Shown here: piece by piece, positions 24,401 through 37,442 of the stretch
Numbering within the stretch: position 1 is the first letter of the stretch
How the letters are laid out: each line of letters opens with the position of its first letter
From: Enoplosus armatus
Taxonomy: Eukaryota; Chordata; Actinopteri; Centrarchiformes; Enoplosidae
Direction: 5' to 3'
DNA: 64,000 bases
NCBI RefSeq assembly: GCF_043641665.1
Contig: NC_092181.1
Coordinates: forward strand, 7,495,918-7,559,917
Notes under the pieces: model-generated
The model's input: the letters and a program-made list of their open reading frames with translations, nothing else
Databases searched by the model: none
What the model was told of the DNA's origin: nothing
Position numbers and translations under genes: made by a program

Positions 24401-27400
24401 TTTACTTACACAAAGAAACTTGTATCTCAGCAAAATGAAAAGTAAAAGGAATTTTTATCAGTTCCAGGCGGCTGTTCATTACATCCTTCAGTTTGAAAAT
24501 GCTGTGCAGAATCAGCAATTTTGTTTTCCTTCTATCAGGTATAACAATGCTAACTTTGCCCTGAGGCTGAAAGGCAGTATTTAAGGGCATTAGAATTTAA
24601 AGAGTATATCCCCTAGGAAGCATGAATGTGCACAGCAAAGTGTCAGGGCAACATTCCTGTCAGATGTAGAGATAAACTGTGTGCGAAGTGGTGATTTTGT
24701 CCTGAGGATAGTGCTAGAGGAAAGCTCACGGAGGGTCTGAGATGAAAAGGGTCGAATGTGCGCCGCAAATGCAAATGGAAATCTGTTTTTATATTTCTTG
24801 TTGAAACTCTGGCCTCATGTTGTCGCTACAGGAAAAGTCCCAGTGTCACCAAACACATTAGGATTCATCCTGTGGTACCATGAATATCCATGTCTCAATT
24901 CCTTGACAATTTGAGCTAGTAGTTGTTTGGATATCCTGGTCTTGAACAAGAGAGAGACGGAACCATGGTGCTGTAAGGAGGTGAAATGTGGGGAAGGCCG
25001 ATTTCAGTAGTAGATCCATGAGTTTGAAGGGTTACCAGATGCCAAAACACTGCACAGCAGTTTATAACACTATGAGGCAGAATTTTACAAGGCAAACCCC
25101 ATTCACTTTTACAAATGAGTCGATTAGGAATGTGCACTTGCATGTACTTGACTGGGTAGCACAGTGGGTTGCAGGATGTTGTCGCATTGCATTGCGGCAA
25201 AAGTTGAGCCAGGACCAACCCTTTATTTGGCTCAACGCGATGGTCTTGTTGAAAAGGTCTGAACACTCCCTTAAGTGGGCAGTAGGCTTCAAACAAAGTG
25301 CTCGTTGGATCGCTGAACAGTGCCTGAAACTCCAACCCCACACACCTTTCTGATGGCGGTTCGAAAAATAGTTAAGGCCTGAACTTTTTTCCTTCTTCAC
25401 ACAACTACTTTGGTCACTTTTTGTGTGTGCTGAGAGAGACTGTCCAAAAGTGTGCACCGTTATCCTCATTTGAACCGCGCTCTATGACGACAGGCTTTTC
25501 ACCCATAACATAGGACATGTTGTACAAACTAGTTCGGTTGAAGAAAGCTCTGGCCATTAGGCATTACCGCTAACGGGACAAAAATCAACAAATCTACTTC
25601 ACTGTCCACACTCAATCTCTTTTCAAGTGAGCATTTTCGCCCTTGCAGAAATTCGGCCCACCACGCCCTCACTTAACTTCACTAGTCAGTTTATGCATCA
25701 TTCCACGCTTAAGCTGAGCCAAGTTATGCTTCGCTTTAATTGACTCTGAGTAATTTCTCTCCATCTGGCTGCCAATCTTTGGCCCAGATCTGCCTCCTAC
25801 GGGACAGATTTTCTGTGAAAACTGTAATCTGACTACAGGCTTCTCACACATGAGGGTCAGCCCACTTCTCTCAGGACCCAGGTTTGCCATACTGCCAACT
25901 GGCTATAATAGTGAGAGAGTGACTGCTTTTCTGTCTTTCGCGTTCGGTCTCCTGTTCCGATATCTGCATCTCCATTTTGTTTTTCGTAGCCTTTGTCTCC
26001 AGTCTGTTCTACCCTCTGTGAGAGTGAGAGTGTATGTGTGTATTTGAGGCAATCCTGCACGGTTTCGGTTTCTGGTCCTCATTTATCTGCTTTTACTATG
26101 CCCACTTTCTCCAGAGCTGGATTTATAGGGGAACTGGGTGCTGTCAAAACCTTGCCTCGCACTACCATGTGTGCACACGATGGAGTCTGAAGCTTGGCGT
26201 CTGTGAGTAAGACAGAGAGCCTGCCTGGCTGTTTCTGGCCTTTGGGATGCTTTGTTTTGGTGTGCATATGTGAAAACGACAGAAACCCAAAAGAATATCT
26301 GCCAGCCTGGTGATGGCCAAGTGGTATTGTTCATTTTTCCTCACACATCCCTGTCAGTGCTTACAAATGGAAAAAAAGATTGCCATGCAGAATATCTGTG
26401 CACCATTTGCACAACTGGTCATACCATCTCTGTATGACACGTTTGTCTTCTGAAAACCTGTGATTGGAAAGCAGAGCATGACTTAAGGAAAGAGCTGGAC
26501 TTTTGGAAAACTTAGCTTTCTTGCAGAGAATTAGACGAGAAGGTTGATACCACTCTCCTGTCTGTACAGTAAACATTTAGCTGGAGCCAGCAGCCGGTTA
26601 GCTTAGCTTAGAATAAGACAGGAAGGATGGGAAAACAGCAGGCCTGGCTCTAAAAAAATATCTGCCTACCATCACCTCTAAAGCTCATTAATTAACACTT
26701 TATATCTCGTTTGTTTAATCATAAAATAGTATAACGTTGCAAGATACTGTATAACATGTTAATTAGTGAGATTTAGAGGTTGCTGGAATGGCTTTTGGAA
26801 TGGCTACACTTGGACAGAGCCAGGCTTGCTCTTTCCAGCTTGTTTCCAGTGTTTATGCTAAACTAAGCTAACTGGCTGCTGGCTCCAGCTACATGTTGTC
26901 AGTGTACAGACATAAGAGTGGTATTAATCTTCTCAAATAGCTCTTGACAAGGGAGCTAATAAGCGCGTTTCCCCCCCAAAAAAGTTCTGCATGTCACTAA
27001 ATTCTCAAACAAATCTTCAGTTTCCCCCAAAACACTTGGGTTTCGCAATGAACTAGGACTCCTGTCGGCCAGTGTCGCTAGATATTGACAGCAGGTCAAA
27101 AATTGGGAATAATCTTTGATTCTGATGTCAGCTTTGATCAGCAGTATGGCTAAAGAGACTTGTGCAGTCTGTCTTTCTTCAATCAAGAGCCACTTGAAGA
27201 ACTGAACCCATTTTTTTTTTATAATTTAGCGGTCTGGAGAAAGCCAATTATTATTTTCATTCCCCACATTTGGACTTCTGCAACCCTCATCACTCTGGCA
27301 TCAATCAAACATTGCTGCTGTGTCTTCATTTTGGACAATGCTGCAGCCGTGGTTTTAACCAGCATGAATGAGGCAAAATCATTCCTGATTTGGGATTTTC

Positions 27401-30400
27401 TTTGCATGGTGGGGTATGAGTATGCCACTCACGGATTCTTCTAGAAACATGCACTTACATCACCTTCAGTAACACGAGGTCTCACCGAAGGTAAGATGAG
27501 ATATGTAGCAGCTTAGGATCTCACACTTGCCACTGTTGATGGCAAACAGTCACCTCAGTCCTATCAGCGCTGCAGATTTAGTGTTCTGTTTTTCCACCGC
27601 GTGCCAGGTGGGCTAAAGAGAGGAAGAACTCCTGCATTTCATCTCTGTGCAGAACTACTGCTCTCCTCTGTACAGGTGGCTTCAATTCTTCTTGAGCTTT
27701 TAAAGTAGTTGCAATGAATCAGCCTATGAAAGCCCTAATGTGTTTCATATGGAGCAAGTTATTCTTACTGCTAGGCGGACCTTTCACACTGCAGCAAAAC
27801 AGAAACTAAATTAACCTTCAGAAATCAAAAGACACACTCTCCACTGATTGTCTGGTCACAGCCCTCTTCTCTAACCCTTACCCAGCAGAGGACCCCCCCC
27901 CCCCCCCCCCCCCCCCGAAACGGGAAAGTCCCCTGAATGCCCAAGTTTGACAGCCACTCCTGAGTTTACAAGCCCTAAGACTGTGGCAAGCGCTGTTTAT
28001 TATAACACTGGGCTTCTTAAACCAGGAGCTATGGTGTAAGATTTAATTAGCATGTTATAACTGTTGTGGTGTCAAATACAATTTCACATGAACCTCCACC
28101 AGTCAGGGCCCAACAGGCTCCTAAACTGATCCTGACTGAAACTGCACTGCACCGTCTCTGCAGCAGTGCGAAAGCAGTCGGTAGGAGGTTACAGAGCATC
28201 CACAGAAAGCTAGTGTCACTGTGAGGAAGTTCAGGCTGGAGGAGCTACACTGCAGCTACTGTGCATAACCCCCATGTGTCTGTCAGGCCTCAGGTTGAAT
28301 TAACTCCTGTGTTGACTGCGAGACATGACCCGCTGTGGGGAAATTCAGGGCAGACAGTATTTCACTATGATTTTGTGTGTGTGTGTGTGTTGGAAGAAGG
28401 TGTTTTTTTTATGCTACGCATATGCTGTCAAAGTCAAGGTGGCTCGGGTCTCACTGTGCTTATATAGGTATAAGGAGAGATGAGGCCAGAAGCGAAAAAA
28501 GGTAGTAAGTGGTGTCGGGGGGGGGGGGGGGGGGGGGGTCAAGCATGAGAAACACATCAAACTTTGCACGAAAATAATGTTTGAATATTTGTATTGTGGT
28601 CGTTTGGACCATGCATTTTATCAACATAGAATTAATCATGAATAATTTTGATGATCATTTGTGCAGTTAAGTCATTTATCTAGCAAAATATACAAAACAT
28701 TCGTGAATGTAAATATTTAGTGTTATCTGTTTGTCTTTTTCCCCCCATTCCACTGTGACTTGTAGCATTTATAGACTAGTGATTAAAAAAATGAATAATT
28801 GATAAGGAGATAGATGAAGATATAATCAAAGTGATCATTATTAACAGCTCTAGATGTGTGAAATATGTGAGTACCGATCCAAAACAAGCTGCACAGTTTA
28901 ACCTGAAGTAGAGGGACGTGCATTATTGTCTGATAACTGCATTCCTCACACTGGTTGGACTACATTATACTGCTAAGACATGGTCTCCTTAACAGCAATT
29001 AAAATATTGCTGAAGTATTATTTATTCACAAATGTAAATGATTTCACTATTTACTCAGCAATAGTTTAAATGATTACCCATGTAGTTATGAGTATTCATT
29101 GATAACACGGCTGTGCAGTTATCTGAAAATAACGCACATGCTCTGTTCCAACCAAATCTCAGTTTGCTTATACGGCGGCTGCTTTATACAGCAGGAACAC
29201 ACCTTCCCCTCGTTGCCATTACTGTAACTTTCCCTATGATACAGCTCTATATTACAGGCATATTTTCCACATCATTCATACGTGTTAATGTGATTGGTGT
29301 CTTGCCGGGTAATAAAAAAGGGCGTGATGGGTTGATTCACCCGGGCTTCTCCTACCACATTAGAGAGCTGAGCCATATGGCTGCAAATGCATCGGAGCAG
29401 TGACGACCTGATTGTTGAACTCATCGTGAGTTTGTTTCCATTTTCGTCCTACTTTTCTAGCTCTATCTCCACCCATCTCTCCAATTCTGTCACTTCTACT
29501 GTACTTTCCCACTCAACCACACTTGCATACAAAAGCACACTTGAAACCAGTCTGAGCGGCATTTTAAATCCAAATTTGCGGTTCTTGTTGCAAACATATA
29601 GCGCACAACAGCTACTATTAGAAGTGCCCACAAGCAAGGCCACTGAACCACTTACTTTGGTGGAGCTGCAGTGCTGCAAGATAGTCCTCCACGCTGTTAG
29701 AGAGAAATATGTCTTTTATCAACTTTCCATGGTAAAAAGTAAAATGCTGTGATACATAGTCTCACTCTCGCCTCAGACAGAGTCAGCTGTCGTGCCAGCT
29801 TGTACTGTTACATATTGAAAGAATGTGTCATGCAATGCTTTCCTAGCCAGAAGCTTGAGCGACAACAATAATGAAGTCACATCTAATTTTAAGACAACTT
29901 ATCCAGCACCATTGATATGATCCCAAATGTTACAAAGGCAATACTCGACCCGCCTCCGAATTTTCTAAACATGCCCTTTGTTAAAGAATGACAGATGCTA
30001 GTTGTCAAAATGTGATCGATGTAAATGACTTCGCCCCTCGGTTCTCTTGGTTGTGGTTGCCGCCCAAAGGGACGTGTTTTTGTAGTCGTGTCAAGTCAGC
30101 TCAGTGAATGCTGAAACAGAATAGCATCCATGTGACCACAAACCTCTCATTAGTTAGTTGTAGTAAAGTACGACTACAACTTTGGCCAGGGTATGGATGA
30201 AGTCCTGTAAGTTAAGTTTCATGCAAATGCAGTGCGCCAGTGTGATGTTATACTATGATATTTAATTCATTCAGGAGTGGAAACCCCTCCAGGTTCATGA
30301 GACTCCCTCAAGACACAAGATTCAGTCAGTCAGTGTGAGAAAGACACGATAGGATAGCCTTGGAAAATGTGGACAGTCCAGCAAGATGTCTTTGGCTGTT

Positions 30401-32516
30401 TCACAAAGCAGTAATGTGTCATCAATCAACAATTCTACTGCATCACACACTGAGTATCTCTCATGGCATCAAGTAAGCATGCTATGAAGACTCGGTAGGA
30501 TAAAGCAATGGACAATGGCAGCAGGGCTCAAGGCATGACGATGTTGGACGGCCGTTTGGTCAATCTGTCGGTCTGTCAGTTGGCCCACCACTTTGGTCCA
30601 GGCTGTAATATCTCAGCGACATTCATGATCCCCAGAGGTGGCTGCGCCCCCACCAGCGCATCAAATGTATCCCTTCTCTAGTGAAATGTATCGACTTCTG
30701 CCTGAGGGATTATCACAGAGCTTGCCACAGACATGCATGGTTCCCAGACATTTGGTTTATGACGAAATCCCTGCAAAACTAATGACATTCCCATGCTTTA
30801 CATGAACACACATTTTTGCAAATCTTGTTGTTGTTACACATATTCTATATATTGTGAACAATTGCACAATCAATATTTTGCACGTCCTCTTTGTTTTAAA
30901 CACCGTACAGCTCTTTTCATTTTATTCATTATGTATTTGTGAGTCTTGACTTTTGCAGTACTTGTTGTTTTCTTTTCTCTTCCCATGTTTATTGCGACCA
31001 TTATGCTCCAAAATAAGGCTAATTCCTTGTAAGTGAAAACGTACTTGGCAATAAACCTGTTTCTGATTCTGACTCAGTTGTACTTGAGTACTTGTGTTTA
31101 GTGCTAATTAGCAAATGTTAGCATGCTAACACACTAAACTAAGATTGTGAACGCTGTAAAACTTTATGCCAGCTAAACATTAGCATGTTAACATGTTTTT
31201 TGTGGGCCTGTAGCTCTAGGATGTTAGGGAGGTCTGGCCAAAACAGCAGCAGCATAACATGTTTCATAATGTGAAGCCTCAACAGATCCATCTTCAACTG
31301 TTGCAACAATTGCTTTTTAAACCTGCGTTGATCTGTGCTTTGCTTCAAGCTCCGACACTTCCCTCTCTCCAGTGTCTGCCTTCTCTTTCAGTGTCTGGTT
31401 TAGTAATGATGAGAGCTTTCCAAGTAGGTGAAACTTGTAGCAGCCACAGATCTCCCTGTCACGCTACAGACAAGCCCAACATATTAGACAGTTTTGCAAC
31501 CCATACACTGAAACTGCTGTAGAGCGAATGCCGGCTCATCCACAGGCACGGTACATTGTGCTACATTTGAGAGATGAGCAACAATGATGTGTAATTTCCA
31601 TTGTATGGTGTAAATCACCATGTGGGAACGAAGCCCGCTGCCATCCTCCGGGCCTCGATGATTGTTAGCAGCACTAATATGTCTCTTTCCGTCTCTCTTC
31701 CCTCTATCTCTCTTCTCTGTAGGTTGGTGGTTCGTCAGCACAGCAGAGGAGCAGGGCTGGGTGCCGGCCACATACCTGGACTCCCAGAATGTAACCAGAG
31801 ACGATTTGGATCTGGGCACTTCCAGGACTGGAGAAGGTTAGTGCAGTCACACACTCACACACACACACAGAAACACAACATTATTAGATTCATAAAACAC
31901 TGGCCTAGTCGTTACATGAGAAACGCCCGCGTGAAATCATGATTTCTCAATGATGGTTTTTGGTGGGTGGTTTTTCGAGACTAAAAGACTTAAAGCGGCA
32001 AACAGAAGTCAGCGCTAAACACACATGCACTTCCAGTCACACATTAGGAACCTTGAAGACCGCAGTCGCAGCTCCATGGTGAAATGGTACCAGACCGCAG
32101 CCAAAAGGGTTTGCAATATTTTGGCACCACTGAAAATTCCTTTCAGCTCCCCCGGGAGGCTGCAACTCTTGCAGGAGCCTCGTTTTGTTGTGACCCTTTC
32201 CTCCCGAATGTTTAGTCTGACTGCTGGGATGGAGCATTTCATCACTGTGCCATAAGCCCCCCCCCCCCCCCCCTCTGCTTTTTGACCAAGGGAATCCGCT
32301 AGAGATGAATAAAGTGCAAACGCGCGAGTGTGCTCACATGCATGCTCAGAAATACATGTACACAGTTGATCTGCACTAGTGTTTGGCAATGAAACAGGGA
32401 CGGTGCAATGGTTTATTATGCTGCAGAGTGCCACTGGATTATCGAACAAACATTTTCTGTCTCTCACAGAAGACACAAAAGCCTCCACGCTTCATTGAAC
32501 TGGGCACACTCTGCAA

Positions 32517-32563
<47 letters not shown>

Positions 32564-33729
32564 CTAGAATGATGACAGCCCCTGCACAGCTGCCACAGTC
32601 ACTGTTATTTGCTGTTCTCATTTGTTTCTTGGATTTTTTTCCCCTCTCTCTCTCACTCAACACACACACACACACTCAACACATACAAGGCATATAAGCC
32701 AATCACAACAAGCAACATCACACAGCTTTATGGCAATGCATCTTCTTACATAGATACTTAAGACTGAAGGCCACAAATTGAACTATTTACATGATTAAAA
32801 AGTCAAACAGCTATTCGTATAGCACAGCTTTCATCTATGGGGATTTCATGACAGTAGGCTAGTTTTATCTAAGCAGGCCAAGCCCTGTGACAGTGGGTCC
32901 GGGCTGCTCTCTCCCTTGTTCACTGACACAAGTTAATCCCACCTGCCGTCATGGGCATGGGCGATGTCAGGGCAGCTCTTCTCAAATGGTGGGCTTGTGT
33001 CCCCAAGACATATTCAGAATGTCTTGCCGTCATCTTGTCCTTTGATTGTGCAGAACTACATTTGGATGACTGCACATGTACAGTAAATGCTTTTGATGCA
33101 GCAGTTTTAACATATAATGTTTTGCCTTTTGAGCATTTTCATGCGTTCTATTAAGCTCGGTGTACATCACTGATTTTACACTCGCAACGGGCATGACACA
33201 CCCGAATCTCCACACTGTTGGTGGTCGAGTGGCTTTGTGGGTAATGCAGGCGCCAGGAAGAAGAAACCGTGTATTACAGAAAGACGATATCTCCATCGTG
33301 GGTTCCACAATATTGTAGGAGTGTAACGCTAAATCGGTTAAGTAATTGCAGAGATCTGGGAACACAGCAACACTGCTACAAAGAAGTCCAGCGGGGCAAG
33401 AAACGCAAGCAGTAAGAGGGTTAACAGATGATCTAAACCATGTTATATAGAGGTGGAAAGGAAGTGTACCCCAAATGCTGGTGACAATCCCTCAACGTAC
33501 TGGAAAACTGTGTGCCATCCTATCCCAGCAGTCTGCAATCTGCTCATTAGTGACAGGAAGCATGGCCAAATCTACCAAAATAAAACCAGTTGTAATAAAC
33601 CAGAATTATCCTTTAAGCCTGTGGGTTGGATCTGGCAGTTGTGTTAACACATTCTCGTCGCGTTTGGTTTTCTCACTGTCTTCTTTTTCTGTTAACCTCC
33701 AGTGAATTTATGCGGGAAGTACCTCACAA

Positions 33730-33763
<34 letters not shown>

Positions 33764-36597
33764 CCCCCTCTACCCCCATCCTCTGTCAGTGGCCCCCATT
33801 TTCCCATTAGGCCTGGTGTCTTTGTGTTTGCACACATCGTCACTTCTTATTTCTGATCTCCCCCTTCCCGCTTCCTGTCGTCTCTTACATCTCATTATCT
33901 CTGCGTGGTCTGTAACCTAATTCCACTGACAGCTCGGCTCGCTGGAGAGGAACCGACAGGCGCAGCCTGGCCCCGCTGAAATTACCTCGAAATAACATTT
34001 CCCTTTGTGCCTTCCCTTAGCTGATATTTCAATTAGGGGGTCAACAGGAGTAGGATGGCGCTCAGTGGGATGGATGGACGGCAGGGAGGCATCAAAAGGG
34101 AGGGGAAATGACAAGTAGCAGAAGCACACAAAAGGGAGAGAGGGTGGATGTCGGGCAGGAGGAAAGACGGAGAGATAAGAAGGTGAAGAGAGGACAGAAG
34201 ATGGAGAGAGAGAGACAGAAGACAAGTGCTGTTTCCGTCCATCCTTCCCTGCATTACTGTAATGTGCGTGCTCCTCACGTGGCCTCAGAGAATGCACTGA
34301 GATCGGAAAATGACTCATCATGTTGTGACTACTGCTTTATCACACAGGCTTTGAACTAATAAGGAGCGGGAGAGGTTGAGAGTTCAGCACACAGCAGCGA
34401 CAGACTGTGTACAGTCCCATTGAGATACTGTAGGATCAATTGCCAGTTTATAATCAATAAAATCTGCACTTCCTGAGTTGACCAGCTGATCTGAACTCTT
34501 CAGTGGAGAATACAGTGATGTTAGCCAACTCATTAGCCAACACAGCTTTTTTTTTTCTTTTTTTTTTTTTTTAATCAAGTCACCTTCAACCTACTGTATT
34601 ATTTCCGTTTCAACGTACTGACACTCGTTTCTGTACAAGTTGCTCTCTGGAAATATTCATAGGCGACGTAACACTTGAACCGGGTGCTCGAAAGCGATTC
34701 CTCATTTGTAGATTGGTGTCCGTCCCTTGTCCTCTCATGTCAGTTTGCAGTGTTTTGGAGTCAAGAAACCACAGCAAGTGTCGTAATGTTTGCCTTTGGA
34801 TTTTGGACTGTTCGCTTCGGCCAAAACAAAAATGATTTTAAGATGCCACCTAGGACTCAAATACTTGTTTTATTGGTGGGGGGAAAAAAACTATTGGTTG
34901 GAAGGAACTCACTGAAGTGCCTCCCACTTGTGACGGGAAATCTGCTGTGTGTTTATGACAGTCCTGTTGTAGGGCCAAGATGGCCGCTCCAGTGGCTGAC
35001 TTTGATGAAATGTGTGCGGAGAGGAACATGCAAAATCTTGCCGACTACCAGTGTCAGCTGGAAAGCAGCAGTGCATTTTTTTGGTTTTTGTTTGGTGGGG
35101 TTAAGTCTGTAAATTGAGGTGGATGCTCTCTGAGAGCTCTCTGCTACCGTCAAAAAATTTATATAAATAAAAAGGTAAATAAACATAAGGTAGGAATAAC
35201 ACATAGCTCGAGGTACATGGTGTCACGTTGTCTTTTGTTGTCACGGCTGGGGCTAACAGGGTAACAGGAACACCGGGGTCTGGACCCAAATGCAGACCAC
35301 TGAGGCAGAGCTTGATGCGGTGACGATTTAATAGTGAAACCAGGGGGACAAAGACATAACAGGGAGCCAAGACATAAAACACACACAGCACCAGAACATA
35401 CAACGAACTAGCGCAGAGCAAAGCAGGTGAACCGGTATAAGTAGTGACGGGTGATTGGGGAATGAGGTGCAGCTGAGCAGGTGGCTGCAGGGCTGACGAA
35501 CAGGTGTGTGGGCGAATGAGGGACCATCTGGTGGACGGCTCGAGGATGGCAGGTCCGGAGAGTAGGAGGAAAGAACACGGCCTGGGAGAGGTGGCCGATG
35601 GGGAGGGTGCGGCTGCAGGAAGGGACTTGGTCAAACACTAAAAATAGAATAAAACGACATATCTCATTAAATTCACTTGCATGACATTTACATGATGCGT
35701 ATGGACCATAATGGCCCAGTGTAACACGTGGTGGTTAGCTGTCCCGTCATAGGCCATTGAGAGTTTTCCTTTTGACTCCATACACATAAAAAGACAAAAC
35801 ATATTTGTTTGTCTTCATCGAACAGCAACTTACTTTGTACATATCCTTAGCTAAAACACTGACCCTGCTACCATTGCGAGAGATGATTTACTGGCTTCAT
35901 ACTTGACGTACGGAAGTTCCGGTTCACGGTTGTGGTGCTACTAATAACAGCTTTTTTTTGTTGCATTTATTCACTTTGTTAATCTATGCTTCTTAAACTA
36001 ACTCCATGTTTGTTTGTTTGTTTGTTTTCCTCCTTGGTTGCTCCTCATCATCATCAGTCACTAAGAGACGCAAGGCGCACCTGAAGAGGCTGGACCGCCG
36101 CTGGACCCTCGGGGGTATAGTCAACCGCCAGCAGAGCAGAGGTGAACATGGAGACGGCGGACACACACTCCCCCGCACACGCACAGAATACCCAGCTAGG
36201 GGCATCCACACGTGAATACACACATATAGTGCAGAAGAAGTGTTAGCATGTATACATATACCACAGATGCACACACACACACACACACACTCTTTCTTAT
36301 TTCACCTGTCTCCATCTCTCTTTCACTATTTTAATTCGTCAACTAATTAAAAATACGAGCTTTAAGAGAAACTTCCTGATACATGTTGTCATAACAACAC
36401 GATCTTATCTCTCAACAACCTTCATGCAATTTGCAGAAAAGTCGCACTCTTAAAAGCATGCTGAAAAGAATCAACGCACACGGTAGCTAGCGTTAGCTCA
36501 CATCAGGGCACCTGAGTCTGTTTTGTTTTTTTTCTTTGCTAGTGAAGATCGCGAGATGCAGGAGCTCAGACAAAGCTAGCAAGTTGAGCTCATTTTG

Positions 36598-36647
<50 letters not shown>

Positions 36648-37387
36648 AAAATGTTATTTTAAGCGATGGAAAGGTGGATAATTGTTATAGCAGATGTCAC
36701 AGAGTTAAAACAAAACATAATAATCAAGTGACTGAAACCCACTCGCCCACACACACACACACACACACACACAGTCCAACACCTTCCCCACATACTGTAA
36801 GAAACAAATACACACTGCTGAGCACCTCCCCGTGGCCCCACTCTTCACATATGTTGCGGCCACATGGTAAACAACCCAATTTACGTCCTCACTAGTCGGC
36901 CAACAACAACTGGCCTCCAGTATCTACCAGGAGCAGCATGTTGGGTGGCCATGAGTCAGCTCTGACAGTAAAACCTCCAATCTCACTCCATCAAACTGGA
37001 GCGCTCCTCAGCTCACACGGAGCACAACAAAAATAATTGGACTGCATTAAGCACATTTTGGGTAATTAAGGCTATTCCGGCCCCCAGCACGGCACGAACG
37101 CAGCAACCTTGACGGCCACTGAGCCATGTGAACATAAATGATTGTATAACAGTGTCGCTGCTTAATTAAAGCAAGCTCCCTTAGGTTTAAAACGCTGTTA
37201 ATGACTTTTCACATTTTGCCTGTTACATGTAAAATGTTCTTGCACTCTTTGAATTTTTGCAAGTTACCTGCGGTTTTGTAGAGTCAGTATTGCTTTAATG
37301 CTGAAAGAGAGACACGAGTCTATGTCTGAAAAATACTGATACTTACACTGTACAGGAGAGAAAAACACTGGACCCCTGCTCCTTCTA

Positions 37388-37442
<55 letters not shown>

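Larger units (their letters stand above)
15806..31722 (+). other. sh3pxd2a intron (15.9 kb) splitting SH3-1
   Basis: The longest intron, non-coding. It holds a perfect 15-bp hairpin (16484-16524), a tandemly structured repeat (18530-19165), a SINE (19421-19560), a long (CA)n (21365-21420), a homeobox-site-rich unique block (23430-23660), a 'caatccatc' repeat copy (24830-24965), the complete fold-back element (26535-26945), a 24-nt poly-C (27893-27916) and 22-nt poly-G (28517-28538), an inverted 'caatccatc' copy (30570-30800) and a LINE tail (30830-31075). Open frames up to 141 codons occur but have no recognisable domain or splice support. Confidence 0.75.
31837..36057 (+). other. sh3pxd2a intron (4.2 kb)
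   Basis: Non-coding. It starts with a CA-rich tract (31848-31869), then has (CA)n at 32517-32559 and 33732-33761, a candidate conserved block with an AP-1-like TGACTCA (about 33920-34330), and an LTR-like element on the - strand (35221-35640). The 177-codon open frame on the - strand at 35101-35634 comes from that repeat. Confidence 0.75.

Noticed and set aside
35101..35634. 177-codon - strand open frame
   Set aside because: It runs through an LTR-like repeat; low-complexity Ser/Pro sequence, no domain.
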